Source: Helicobacteraceae bacterium
GTDB lineage: Bacteria; Campylobacterota; Campylobacteria; Campylobacterales; Helicobacteraceae
Direction: 5' to 3'
Assembly (NCBI GenBank): GCA_900766555.1
Contig: CAAFVR010000008.1
Span: forward strand, 62,001 to 126,000
Length of the DNA stretch: 64,000 nucleotides
This document shows positions 24,450 to 32,511 of the stretch, piece by piece. Position 1 is the first letter of the stretch, and each line of letters begins with the position of its first letter. Made by a program: the position numbers and the translations under genes. The notes under the pieces were generated by a model. It had not been told where the DNA came from. It saw only the letters and a list, made by a program, of their open reading frames with translations, and made no database searches.

Positions 24450-26717
24450 ATGCGCTTTATAATTGGAGGCATACTTTTAGCCTCGAGTTTATTTGCCAGT
24501 CCGGATAATTCAAAACCGCCCATAAATAAAGTGGTAAATTTCAAGCCCAAAAGCCTATCTTTAAATAAAGATGACAAAAAAGTTGGCGAACTTCTAAGCC
24601 TTTATGATGCTTTGTATAAAAATGATGAATTATCAAAAAAGCTAAAAAATGATACCAAAGCAGTAAAGCCAGAAAACTCTGAGGCTTTAAATAAATTAAA
24701 ACTCACATTTAAAAAGAGACAGCAAGTTCTTTTTAAAAAAGCCACACAGAGCTTAAAGCTATATCCGAAGTTTGCGGCAAAATATGCCAGATTTCATGAC
24801 TTTGATTTTAACTTTAGCTCGAATGCAAATTTGGAATTGCCAAATGTTGAACTAAATTTGCAGGTGCAAAATGTATCTGAGAAATTAGCGGATCTACCAA
24901 AAGATCAGGCCCTAAAAGTGCGCCTTCATAATGGCAGCGAATATTGCTTTAGCCCCGTTTGGACAAAGGGCGATGGATATGCCTATCTTGTAAATTGCAG
25001 CTATGCGAGCAAAGCGAGATATGATGTGTTTGGGCGCATAGCTTGGAGTCACCAAGGCACTTGGATTTGTTTAACTGCGCCAAGCTCGATTACTGGAATT
25101 GAGGGGCAAGCTAGCGAATCATGGGATTATATGCGCATACGCCCATGCGTCACAAATGATGCAAATCAGCGCTTTATCATAAAAGATAGTGCAATATATA
25201 CAGCGGATTCAAAATTTAGAATCAAAGATTATGGCTGGTATGCATATATTTCTAAAAATAAAGATGATTATTACAATCACACATTATCTGGCATGGATAC
25301 TTGGGTCAAAACGATTGCGCGACCAGGCACATTAACAATCAAAACATTTATCGGCTGGTCATTTGTAGATCGCTTCCAATGGGCTGTATATTATTTGCAA
25401 AATAATAGAAGTTTTGCGGATTCAATAAATTGGCTTTATTACAATCCAGAAAATGGCCATATCGCGCAGTATTATCAAAATACGGGCTATCTTTATTGCA
25501 TGAGCAGTAATGCCAAAAAAGGGCAGGATTGGAACTGGGTAAGCTGGAATTATTGCAATGATGATCTCCCCAAAACAAAGGCTAAAAATGCCACAAATTG
25601 GGAATTCTTTGAGTTAATAGACAATGAGGGCTATTTGCGCGATTATTTGGGCAATCTACTTCGGATCTCAGAATATGGCCCAAATTGGGGCGTGCCCTGG
25701 GTTGGTAGCATAGACTATATACAAAAGCGCGAGAGCAAAACAAATGTGCCAAAATCTCTTTTTCTATTTTCAAATAGCGTGCCTTATTGGGAGCGATATG
25801 TAAATGGAAATCTTGGCGAGACGCTAGAATATTGCCCCGCACCTGGCCATGCTGCGCTAAATACAAATGCGAATACGAATACTCAAAATGCGATGCTTTT
25901 GCCGCCTAGTTTTAATTTGACGCCTGAGTGGATAAATCGCCTCTATCAAGTTGCAATAACAGCGCCAAGTGGACCATCAACTATTGGAGTTTGCGGGACT
26001 TGTTTATTGCATTCATTTGAGATGGTGGCAGAAATGATGAGAAATCAATTTAGCACACCTCCAGCTGGCAGAGGAGTATTTTTTGATCTATCACGCGGAT
26101 CAGATCCAGCCACTAGCTTGCGCGCTAGATATCCACTTTTAGCACAGAGATTAGAGGGCACGCGCACTTTTGCAAATCGACAATACAGCGCAGATGAGGA
26201 TCTAGCCACAAGATCTAGGCGCCTTTTGTATAACATTGCCACAATGATGCTCCCAGAATATGACTGGCATATGTATGATTTAATAAATACAGATACGGGA
26301 TTGGATAGTTTGGTAACTCGCATGTTGCGCGCACCTACTGGTACGCTTTGGGTGGCCGCTATGAATCGCACATTGCCAACGGGTGGTTTTAGCGGGCATG
26401 TGCAGCCGATTTTGCGCACAAATGATGGGCTTGTATTAATACCGACGAATGCAAATGTCGATTTTGCACATTATTCGCAATTTTTACAGCCAGTTATGAG
26501 CGGGACACAAATGCGAAATAATTTATCTCTTGGCGGCACAAGGCAATTAATTACATTAGCATTAATTGAGGTCACAAATAGGCATGTAAATCGAGCTGAT
26601 ACATATTTTTCAAATCATAGCTGTACTGGCAGCGGATCTGGGCGTAGAGGCAGCGGACAGATGCCACTTTCTGCTACAATAAACCAATGTAGCGGTGGTC
26701 GCTGTTTGATACAATAA
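24450..26717 (+). CDS. Predicted secreted toxin, ricin-B-like lectin plus DUF1561 (PF07598), copy B
   Basis: A 755-residue paralogue of the upstream gene, similar along the whole mature length. The start at 24450 gives a Sec signal (MRFIIGGILLASSLFA) and lies two bases after the stop of copy A; upstream in-frame ATGs at 24351 and 24432 would bury the signal. The lectin half repeats SEYCFSPVWTKGDGY, YASKARYDVFGRIAW and LLRISEYGPNWG. The C-terminal domain keeps CGTCL (Cys515, Cys518), SFEMVAEMM and GGFSGHVQPILRTNDG (His650), and ends in GGRCLIQ. A short NTNANTNTQN linker separates the halves. No terminator is visible before atpB, 19 bp on. Confidence 0.8.
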   Translation: MRFIIGGILLASSLFASPDNSKPPINKVVNFKPKSLSLNKDDKKVGELLSLYDALYKNDELSKKLKNDTKAVKPENSEALNKLKLTFKKRQQVLFKKATQSLKLYPKFAAKYARFHDFDFNFSSNANLELPNVELNLQVQNVSEKLADLPKDQALKVRLHNGSEYCFSPVWTKGDGYAYLVNCSYASKARYDVFGRIAWSHQGTWICLTAPSSITGIEGQASESWDYMRIRPCVTNDANQRFIIKDSAIYTADSKFRIKDYGWYAYISKNKDDYYNHTLSGMDTWVKTIARPGTLTIKTFIGWSFVDRFQWAVYYLQNNRSFADSINWLYYNPENGHIAQYYQNTGYLYCMSSNAKKGQDWNWVSWNYCNDDLPKTKAKNATNWEFFELIDNEGYLRDYLGNLLRISEYGPNWGVPWVGSIDYIQKRESKTNVPKSLFLFSNSVPYWERYVNGNLGETLEYCPAPGHAALNTNANTNTQNAMLLPPSFNLTPEWINRLYQVAITAPSGPSTIGVCGTCLLHSFEMVAEMMRNQFSTPPAGRGVFFDLSRGSDPATSLRARYPLLAQRLEGTRTFANRQYSADEDLATRSRRLLYNIATMMLPEYDWHMYDLINTDTGLDSLVTRMLRAPTGTLWVAAMNRTLPTGGFSGHVQPILRTNDGLVLIPTNANVDFAHYSQFLQPVMSGTQMRNNLSLGGTRQLITLALIEVTNRHVNRADTYFSNHSCTGSGSGRRGSGQMPLSATINQCSGGRCLIQ

Positions 26718-26736
26718 TGCAATATGAGGAGAGCGT

Positions 26737-27423
26737 ATGGGGCTAGAATCGCAAGTATTTACCTTTGCTAGTTTGCTAAATTCAGATCATATTTTTATCG
26801 TTAGTTTCTATACTATTTTGAGTGCTGTAATAACAATTTTTATAGGCAAGCTCGCCACGCGCAAAATGCAAATAGTGCCATTTGGGATCCAGAACTTATA
26901 TGAGGGGATAATTGATGGGATATTGTTAATTGCAAATGATGTTATCGGGCGCGAAAATGCCAGAAAATATTTTCCGCTAGCTGGTGGGATTGCTTTTTTT
27001 GTCTTTTTTTGCAACATGATTGGCATTATTCCAGGTTTTGAATCGCCCACGGCGAATTGGAATTTCACGCTTGTTTTAGCGTTAGTTGTATTTTTTTATT
27101 ACCATTTTGAGGGTATTAAAGCGCAAGGATTTTTTAAATATTTTGGGCATTTTATGGGGCCGCTACCATGGCTTGCTTGGCTTATGTTTCCAATTGAAAT
27201 TATTTCGCATTTATCTCGCATAATCTCACTAGCTTTTAGGCTTTTTGGCAATATCAAAGGTGATGATTTATTTTTATTAATCATGCTTATTTTGATGCCT
27301 TATTTAGTGCCGGTTGCTCCATTTTTTGTTTTATTTTTTATGGGGATTTTGCAGGCATTTGTATTTATGATTTTGACTTATGTATATTTAGCGGGTGCAA
27401 TTATTATTAGCGAAGATCATTAA
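26737..27423 (+). CDS. atpB: F1Fo ATP synthase subunit a
   Basis: The membrane subunit that forms the proton half-channels beside the c-ring. The 228-residue hydrophobic protein has the key arginine in the segment SLAFRLFGNIKGDD and conserved flanking helices (LPWLAWLMFPIEIISHL; FVFMILTYVYLAGAIIISEDH). It is separate from the main atp operon, as in other Helicobacter. GAGGAGAG lies just before ATG. It follows the toxin pair by 19 bp without a visible terminator, so it may share the frd transcript. The stop overlaps the next start by one base. Confidence 0.95.
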   Translation: MGLESQVFTFASLLNSDHIFIVSFYTILSAVITIFIGKLATRKMQIVPFGIQNLYEGIIDGILLIANDVIGRENARKYFPLAGGIAFFVFFCNMIGIIPGFESPTANWNFTLVLALVVFFYYHFEGIKAQGFFKYFGHFMGPLPWLAWLMFPIEIISHLSRIISLAFRLFGNIKGDDLFLLIMLILMPYLVPVAPFFVLFFMGILQAFVFMILTYVYLAGAIIISEDH

Positions 27424-27641
27424 TGCAGGATTTGCGACTAATTAAATGGCTAGAATTTTTCTGCGGAATTTCTTTTAGTCTGTCAATTTTTGGAGCGCTT
27501 TTTGTGGGTCTTTGGGCCTATGTTGAATTTTTTGAGATATGGTCTTCTATTGTTTTTGGCCTGTCATTTTTTACCTTTTTTTTCTTTTTATTTCTACTTG
27601 GCAAAGTGCTAATAATTTTATTAAAGCGATCTAATACTTAG
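27423..27641 (+). CDS. Small two-helix membrane protein
   Basis: This 72-residue protein begins on the last base of the atpB stop (TAATG), so it is coupled to atpB. It has a hydrophobic segment at about 17-38 and another at 42-66. I do not recognise a family. Its position suggests an accessory role in ATP synthase assembly, but this rests on linkage only. Its 3' end overlaps the convergent comF-like gene by 11 bases. Confidence 0.65.
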   Translation: MQDLRLIKWLEFFCGISFSLSIFGALFVGLWAYVEFFEIWSSIVFGLSFFTFFFFLFLLGKVLIILLKRSNT

Positions 27642-28206
27642 CATCACTCAAAGCTATGCCAAAAAGTGGGTTTCCGCCGCCTTTTATTATGACTTCGCGC
27701 GCTTCTAGCATACTTGTGCCGCTTGTTATGATGTCATCAAAAATTATTAGATCTTTTACTCCAGCGCCATAGCGATAGAGCTTTTTATTTGCTTTTCTGA
27801 AAGCTAGCGTTTGGCCGGCGTATTTTATATTATTTTGTGCTTTTAGTTCTGTGTAAAGTGGCGTGATTTTGCTGCTAAATTCTTTTAAAATGCAGGCCAC
27901 ATGAGAATAGGCTTTTTTGCGTTTTATTGGCGCATCAATGCCTACGCCATATATTTTATAACTTTCATTTAGAGTGAAATTTGGCAAAAAATATTTTGCA
28001 GCGGATCTAGCCAAGATGGGGTAAATCCTAGACCCGATGTCGTGATATTTTGATTCCAATAAAAAATCTATCTCGCTGTAGCTATAAAATGTATAGATTT
28101 TGAAGTCATCAATTAGGCGCGTTTTTGGAGTTGGGGTTAAAAATGAGGCAAAGCATTTGTTGCAAATAATTTTAAAGCTAAAGCGCTCGCAAATTAAACA
28201 TCTCAT
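27631..28206 (-). CDS. ComF-family phosphoribosyltransferase-like protein
   Basis: The 191-residue protein starts with a zinc-finger-like Cys cluster (MRCLICERF then CNKC) and ends with the type I PRTase motif LIIFDDIITSGTSM. This is the architecture of ComF/GntX proteins, which in naturally competent bacteria act in DNA uptake. An upstream in-frame start 12 codons earlier is rejected because 28206 gives an ATGA overlap with tmk and begins directly at the Cys cluster. It is the last gene of the eight-gene serS operon. It is the only competence-related gene in the window. Confidence 0.85.
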   Translation of the reverse strand: MRCLICERFSFKIICNKCFASFLTPTPKTRLIDDFKIYTFYSYSEIDFLLESKYHDIGSRIYPILARSAAKYFLPNFTLNESYKIYGVGIDAPIKRKKAYSHVACILKEFSSKITPLYTELKAQNNIKYAGQTLAFRKANKKLYRYGAGVKDLIIFDDIITSGTSMLEAREVIIKGGGNPLFGIALSDAKY

Positions 28207-28781
28207 GTTATGAAATCTAGGATTTCCTTTGCTATGTCGCATTCTTTTTTGGTCGCATCAATTTGTAGATGATCTATATTAAAGTGATGCAAAATTTCTA
28301 GCATATTTTGCTGGACTTTTAAGAGATAGCTTATGCCACGAAGCTCGATTAGATCATTTGATTTATGTTGCAATCTTTTTTTTAAATTTATTTCATCGAT
28401 GCTTAGAAGGATCACTTTTTTAGGCATTAGATCCGGATGAAAGTTTAGAATTTCTTTATGTATTTTTGTACTGAAATTAATGTCATGATAATAGGCCATG
28501 CCAGAAATTAGGCTTCGATCTGAGACTATCAAGCTATTTTGATTTGGCAATATATTTTTATAAAAATTCTCAAATCTATCTGCTAAAAAGAGGAAAAATT
28601 CAGCTTCTTTTGTGATAGCTAATTTTTTATCAAATATCAGATCTGATATCTTTTCTCCAGAGGTACTAGCGCCAGGCTCTCTTGTAAAAAATGCACTAGG
28701 GAGTTTATCTTTTAGCTTTTGAATTTGCGTTGATTTACCAACAGTGTCAATGCCTTCAAGTGCGACATATTTTAAAGGCAT
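28203..28781 (-). CDS. tmk: Thymidylate kinase
   Basis: Tmk phosphorylates dTMP to dTDP. The P-loop is LEGIDTVGKST (residues 8-18), the DRS motif is in SDRSLISGMAYYHDI, and FTREPGAS binds the nucleotide. The 192-residue length is normal. It overlaps coaD by ten bases and comF by four. As in H. pylori, coaD and ubiX lie directly upstream. Confidence 0.95.
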   Translation of the reverse strand: MPLKYVALEGIDTVGKSTQIQKLKDKLPSAFFTREPGASTSGEKISDLIFDKKLAITKEAEFFLFLADRFENFYKNILPNQNSLIVSDRSLISGMAYYHDINFSTKIHKEILNFHPDLMPKKVILLSIDEINLKKRLQHKSNDLIELRGISYLLKVQQNMLEILHHFNIDHLQIDATKKECDIAKEILDFIT

Positions 28782-29257
28782 GAAATACCTTTATCTTTGA
28801 TGTAAGAAAAAGCTTTGCTTGGGATTAGATGACTGATTTTTCCCTGATGTTGCAAGATTTGTCGAACAGAACTTGAACTTATAAATGTATTTTCTAGGCT
28901 TGGCATAAAAAATATGGTGTCTAGATCTTTATTGAGCGAGGTATTAATATAGCTCATTTGCATTTCATATTCAAAATCGCTAACCATGCGGAGGCCGCGC
29001 ACAACGGTGCTTGCGCCCTTTTGGCTAATAAAATTAGCTAGCAAATTTGAAAAGCCCTCACAACTTACATTTGGTAGATTTTGACATGTTATTTCAACCA
29101 TTTTGACTCTATCTTTGAGGGAGAAAAATGGCTTTTTTGACGCGGATTTTGCCACTGCAATTATCAGATGAGAAAAGATTTTTGAGCTTCTTAAAATTAC
29201 ATCAAGATGACCATTTGTTATGGGATCAAAAGTTCCAGGATAGACTGCTATACTCAT
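28772..29257 (-). CDS. coaD: Phosphopantetheine adenylyltransferase
   Basis: CoaD joins 4'-phosphopantetheine and ATP to dephospho-CoA. The nucleotidyltransferase HxGH motif is in YPGTFDPITNGHLDVI, and the second ATP site is ISSSSVRQI. The start at 29257 (MSIAVYPGTFD) forms an ATGA overlap with ubiX and is preferred over a start four codons earlier. The 161-residue length fits the family. Confidence 0.95.
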   Translation of the reverse strand: MSIAVYPGTFDPITNGHLDVILRSSKIFSHLIIAVAKSASKKPFFSLKDRVKMVEITCQNLPNVSCEGFSNLLANFISQKGASTVVRGLRMVSDFEYEMQMSYINTSLNKDLDTIFFMPSLENTFISSSSVRQILQHQGKISHLIPSKAFSYIKDKGISCL

Positions 29258-29802
29258 TTTTGCCCCCATCTTTGGAATAAATTATTTGGGATTTTTAGTG
29301 CATCAAACCATTTGCCAATTAAAAAATTTTCCATATCTTCTAGCGTTTTTATATTTGCATAATAGCCCAAAATTGGCGGCGCTATTGTTACGAAATTCAT
29401 ATGTAGCTTTGCCATATTTTGCAGCATTATCCCGCTTAGGGGCATTTCTCTTGGGGCCAAAAGGAGGTCTTTTTTCTCTTTTATCATGACGCTTGCAGCG
29501 CGCGTTATTAGCGTGTCTGAGATGCCATTTGCTATTTTTGCGATTGTATTTGTTGAGGTTGGAATTATTGCCATTTTTTCCACGCCAAAGCTCCCAGATG
29601 AAATTGGCGCAGATAAATCTAAGTCATCTAAGATTATGCAGTTTGCTAGATCGGATCTAGCCCCTGGCCCCTCTTTTTCTAACACTTTTTTTGCGCCTTC
29701 TGAGATTACCAAGTAGATTTCAAAATCCTTTGGTAGATGTTCTAAAAATTTTAGCCCCAAATGCGCGCCAGATCCGCCGGTTATCCCAAGTGTAAATTTC
29801 AT
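29254..29802 (-). CDS. ubiX: Flavin prenyltransferase UbiX
   Basis: UbiX makes prenylated FMN, the cofactor of UbiD-type decarboxylases, here for menaquinone or related pathways. The 182-residue protein has GITGGSGAHLGLKFLEHLP at the N-terminus, the FMN-site segments SFGVEKMAIIPTSTNTIAKIANGISDTLITRAASVMI, and LAPREMPLSGIMLQNM, all family hallmarks. It sits within the serS operon with ATGA overlaps on both sides. Confidence 0.93.
   Translation of the reverse strand: MKFTLGITGGSGAHLGLKFLEHLPKDFEIYLVISEGAKKVLEKEGPGARSDLANCIILDDLDLSAPISSGSFGVEKMAIIPTSTNTIAKIANGISDTLITRAASVMIKEKKDLLLAPREMPLSGIMLQNMAKLHMNFVTIAPPILGYYANIKTLEDMENFLIGKWFDALKIPNNLFQRWGQK
29646..29660. repeat. Overlapping inverted pair of the AGATCCG-type motif
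   Basis: The palindrome CTAGATCGGATCTAG lies inside ubiX and encodes part of RSDLAN. It matches the copies at 14524 and 60193. Confidence 0.75.
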
Positions 29803-30470
29803 ATCACAAGACCAAGCCCAGATGAGAGCACAAGCACTTTTAGCACCTTTTTTGTATCTGGATTTATTGCTTCAATCATGTCATCTTTTGCGCCATTTTC
29901 TTTTGCGATGACTTGGATTTCAATTGTGATTTGACCCTGCTGATATCTGGCTATAAAACGATTATTTTTATAAATCAAAATCTTTTTATCTAGATGATCT
30001 TTATTTAATATTGTATTTTTAGTGATAAATAGCTTGGCTTGTGTGTTTTTTAGATCTTCTTTTGAGATTAATTTTGTTGTTATTTTGTCCAAATCTAATT
30101 TGATAATTTGCGTATTTTGATCGCTAAAAATGGCATTTCTTTTGATATTTTGCGTGGCAATAATTGCATTTAAACTCCCAAGAACTCTGTATTTTATACT
30201 GGTGCTAAAGTCTTTATTTTCATAGATGAAATGTATTTTTACAAGCCCGCTGAAATCAAAATCATTTTTTACTTCTAGATCTATATTTTCTATATTCACA
30301 TCATTTATTTTGGAATTTGGATTTAGCTCTAGCTCTATTTTTGAGATATTTATGTCATAACTTTTATATATTTTTTCGTAATTTTGATGGATTTTTTCTT
30401 TTATCAGATCTATATTATCTGCTAGCGCAAAATTTATTAGAGCAAGAAAAAGCAGGGTAAATTTTTTCAT
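29799..30470 (-). CDS. flgA: Flagellar P-ring assembly chaperone FlgA
   Basis: The 223-residue protein has a Sec signal (MKKFTLLFLALINFALA), and its C-terminal ~130 residues form an SAF/FlgA domain: ATQNIKRNAIFSDQNTQIIKLDL and KNTILNKDHLDKKILIYKNNRFIARYQQGQITIEIQVIAKENGAKDDMIEAIN. FlgA helps FlgI form the P-ring in the periplasm. It lies four bases after uvrD and overlaps ubiX by four bases. A flagellar gene inside this housekeeping operon is the usual Helicobacter arrangement. Confidence 0.9.
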   Translation of the reverse strand: MKKFTLLFLALINFALADNIDLIKEKIHQNYEKIYKSYDINISKIELELNPNSKINDVNIENIDLEVKNDFDFSGLVKIHFIYENKDFSTSIKYRVLGSLNAIIATQNIKRNAIFSDQNTQIIKLDLDKITTKLISKEDLKNTQAKLFITKNTILNKDHLDKKILIYKNNRFIARYQQGQITIEIQVIAKENGAKDDMIEAINPDTKKVLKVLVLSSGLGLVI

Positions 30471-30474
30471 ATAT

Positions 30475-32511
30475 TTATATTAATTCCACAAAGCTTGATT
30501 TTATTTTGCGGATCTGGCCGTTAAAATTTATTGTATAAAAACCTTCGTGCTCTTGGATTATTACGCCCTGACCAAATACTTTATGCTCTACTCTAATGCG
30601 TTTTTTTCTGTAATTTTCTCTTACATTTTCATATATTTTTCTTTCTCTTTGTTCGGCTTCTGTGGCTAAGCCAGCCTCGCTAATAAAACATGAGGGTCGA
30701 AAATTCTTTCTTTCTCCATTGCGCAGGCGAGATGATGCACAAGATAAAAAAAGCTTCTTTCTAGCTCTTGTATAAGCCACATAGGCTAGGCGACGTTCTT
30801 CTTCGATTTCGCCACTGTATACATTAACGGGGAAAATATCATCCTCAAGACCCATTACAAAAACATAGTCAAATTCAAGACCTTTTGATGTATGTACGCT
30901 CATGCATTTTATACCATCATTATTATTGTCTAGATCCGATTCCAGGGGTAGTGAACTTATAAAATCACTTAAAGATAGCTCGCTATTTTTATAAAAAAAT
31001 TCTTTATATTTACCCACTAGCTCATCTATATTTTTTTGTCTATCTTCTTGATCTTTTGTGTATTCTTTTGCAAAGTCAATTTTATTAATTAGGCGACTCA
31101 AAAGTTGCAATGGACTGTCTAAAAGATGTGCTAAATCACTGCAGAAATTAAAGAAATTATTAAGCTCTAAAATATTTTTAGCACTTAATTCCGGATGCAA
31201 AAGACCTTCTTTAAAGCAATTAAAAATGCTTTTTTTATGATTTTGTGCGATTTTTGAAATTTTATTTAGCTTTATTTCGCCAATTCCGCGTTTTGGCAGA
31301 TTTATAATGCGCATTAGCGAAAAATCATCATCCATATTTTGTATAAAACGCAAATAACAGATGATGTCTTTTATTTCTGCACGCTCATAAAAACGCACCG
31401 TTCCAAGTAGCGAATATGCAATACCATATTGCAATAAGCCATCTTCTATCCCGCGTGAAAGTGCATTTATGCGGAACAATATGGCAATTTCATTCGGATC
31501 TACGCCATCTCTTGTTAGCATTTTTATTTTCTCTGCTATTTTTTGCGCCTCATAGACCTCATCTTCTGATTTTAGGATTTCTATTTCTTCGCCATTTCCT
31601 TTTGTGGATTCAAGCACTTTGCCAAGCCTATTTTTATTATGCGCAATTAGCGTATTTGCGGCATTTAAGATCTGATATGTGGATCTGTAATTTTCCTCAA
31701 GGCGAACTATTTTTGTATTTTTAAATTTATTTTTGAACGTTAGTATATTTTCTATATCCGCCCCGCGCCAGCCATAAATACTTTGGTCATCATCGCCTAC
31801 GACGCACAAATTTTCATGCGCAGTGCAAAGCTTTTTTAATAGCTGAAATTGCAGAGCATTTGTATCTTGATATTCATCCACCATTATGTAGTTATATTGA
31901 TTGCTAATTTCATTTGCCAAGGTAGGATTTTTTGCCAAAATGATATAGGGCAGGAGTATCAAATCATCAAAATCTACTAAATTATTTGCTAATAAATAAT
32001 TCTCATATCTAGCATAAATATTTGCCCTCTCTCTATCATATGCGCTTGTTGCCTCTGAAATCGCATCGCTTGGAGTGATAATTTGATTTTTCATAGAGGA
32101 TATGGCGCCGTCTAGATCCGATATGGCCATATCTGGCTTGAAGCCTCGTAAAATCCTTTTTTTATCGCTTGAGTCAATTAAGCTAAAGTTATTTTCGCGG
32201 TTCAAATATTTGATATATAGAGACAAAAATTGCAGCCCAAATTTATGAAATGTGCATAAAAGTGGCGGATGAGCAATGTTATTTTGTATCAAACTCATTG
32301 CGCGAGTTCGCATTTCACTAGCCGCTTTATTTGTAAAAGTTAGCGTTAATGTTTGTGCTGGATCTATGCCTACTGCATCTATCAAATAGGCTAAGCGAGT
32401 TGTTAGCGTTTTTGTTTTGCCTGTGCCAGCGCCAGCTAAGATTAAAAGCGCGCCATCGATATGTGTTGCGGCCTCTTTTTGTTTTTCATTTAGTGAATTT
32501 AGAAGGTTCAT
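30475..32511 (-). CDS. uvrD: UvrD/Rep-family DNA helicase
   Basis: A superfamily 1A 3'-5' helicase for repair and replication restart. Walker A is LAGAGTGKTKT (residues 25-35), motif II is MVDEYQDTN, motif III is VVGDDDQSIYGWRGAD, motif IV-like VRLEENYRST and motif V/VI SVHTSKGLEFDYVFVMG and RRLAYVAYTRARKKL. The 678-residue length fits UvrD/PcrA. The C-terminal PcrA/UvrD Tudor-like segment (RVEHKVFGQGVIIQE) is present. ATGA overlap with the TPR gene upstream. Confidence 0.94.
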   Translation of the reverse strand: MNLLNSLNEKQKEAATHIDGALLILAGAGTGKTKTLTTRLAYLIDAVGIDPAQTLTLTFTNKAASEMRTRAMSLIQNNIAHPPLLCTFHKFGLQFLSLYIKYLNRENNFSLIDSSDKKRILRGFKPDMAISDLDGAISSMKNQIITPSDAISEATSAYDRERANIYARYENYLLANNLVDFDDLILLPYIILAKNPTLANEISNQYNYIMVDEYQDTNALQFQLLKKLCTAHENLCVVGDDDQSIYGWRGADIENILTFKNKFKNTKIVRLEENYRSTYQILNAANTLIAHNKNRLGKVLESTKGNGEEIEILKSEDEVYEAQKIAEKIKMLTRDGVDPNEIAILFRINALSRGIEDGLLQYGIAYSLLGTVRFYERAEIKDIICYLRFIQNMDDDFSLMRIINLPKRGIGEIKLNKISKIAQNHKKSIFNCFKEGLLHPELSAKNILELNNFFNFCSDLAHLLDSPLQLLSRLINKIDFAKEYTKDQEDRQKNIDELVGKYKEFFYKNSELSLSDFISSLPLESDLDNNNDGIKCMSVHTSKGLEFDYVFVMGLEDDIFPVNVYSGEIEEERRLAYVAYTRARKKLFLSCASSRLRNGERKNFRPSCFISEAGLATEAEQRERKIYENVRENYRKKRIRVEHKVFGQGVIIQEHEGFYTINFNGQIRKIKSSFVELI

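Noticed and set aside
28207..28242. Twelve-codon longer comF start
   Set aside because: The ATGA overlap with tmk at 28203-28206 and the direct onset of the Cys cluster favour 28206.
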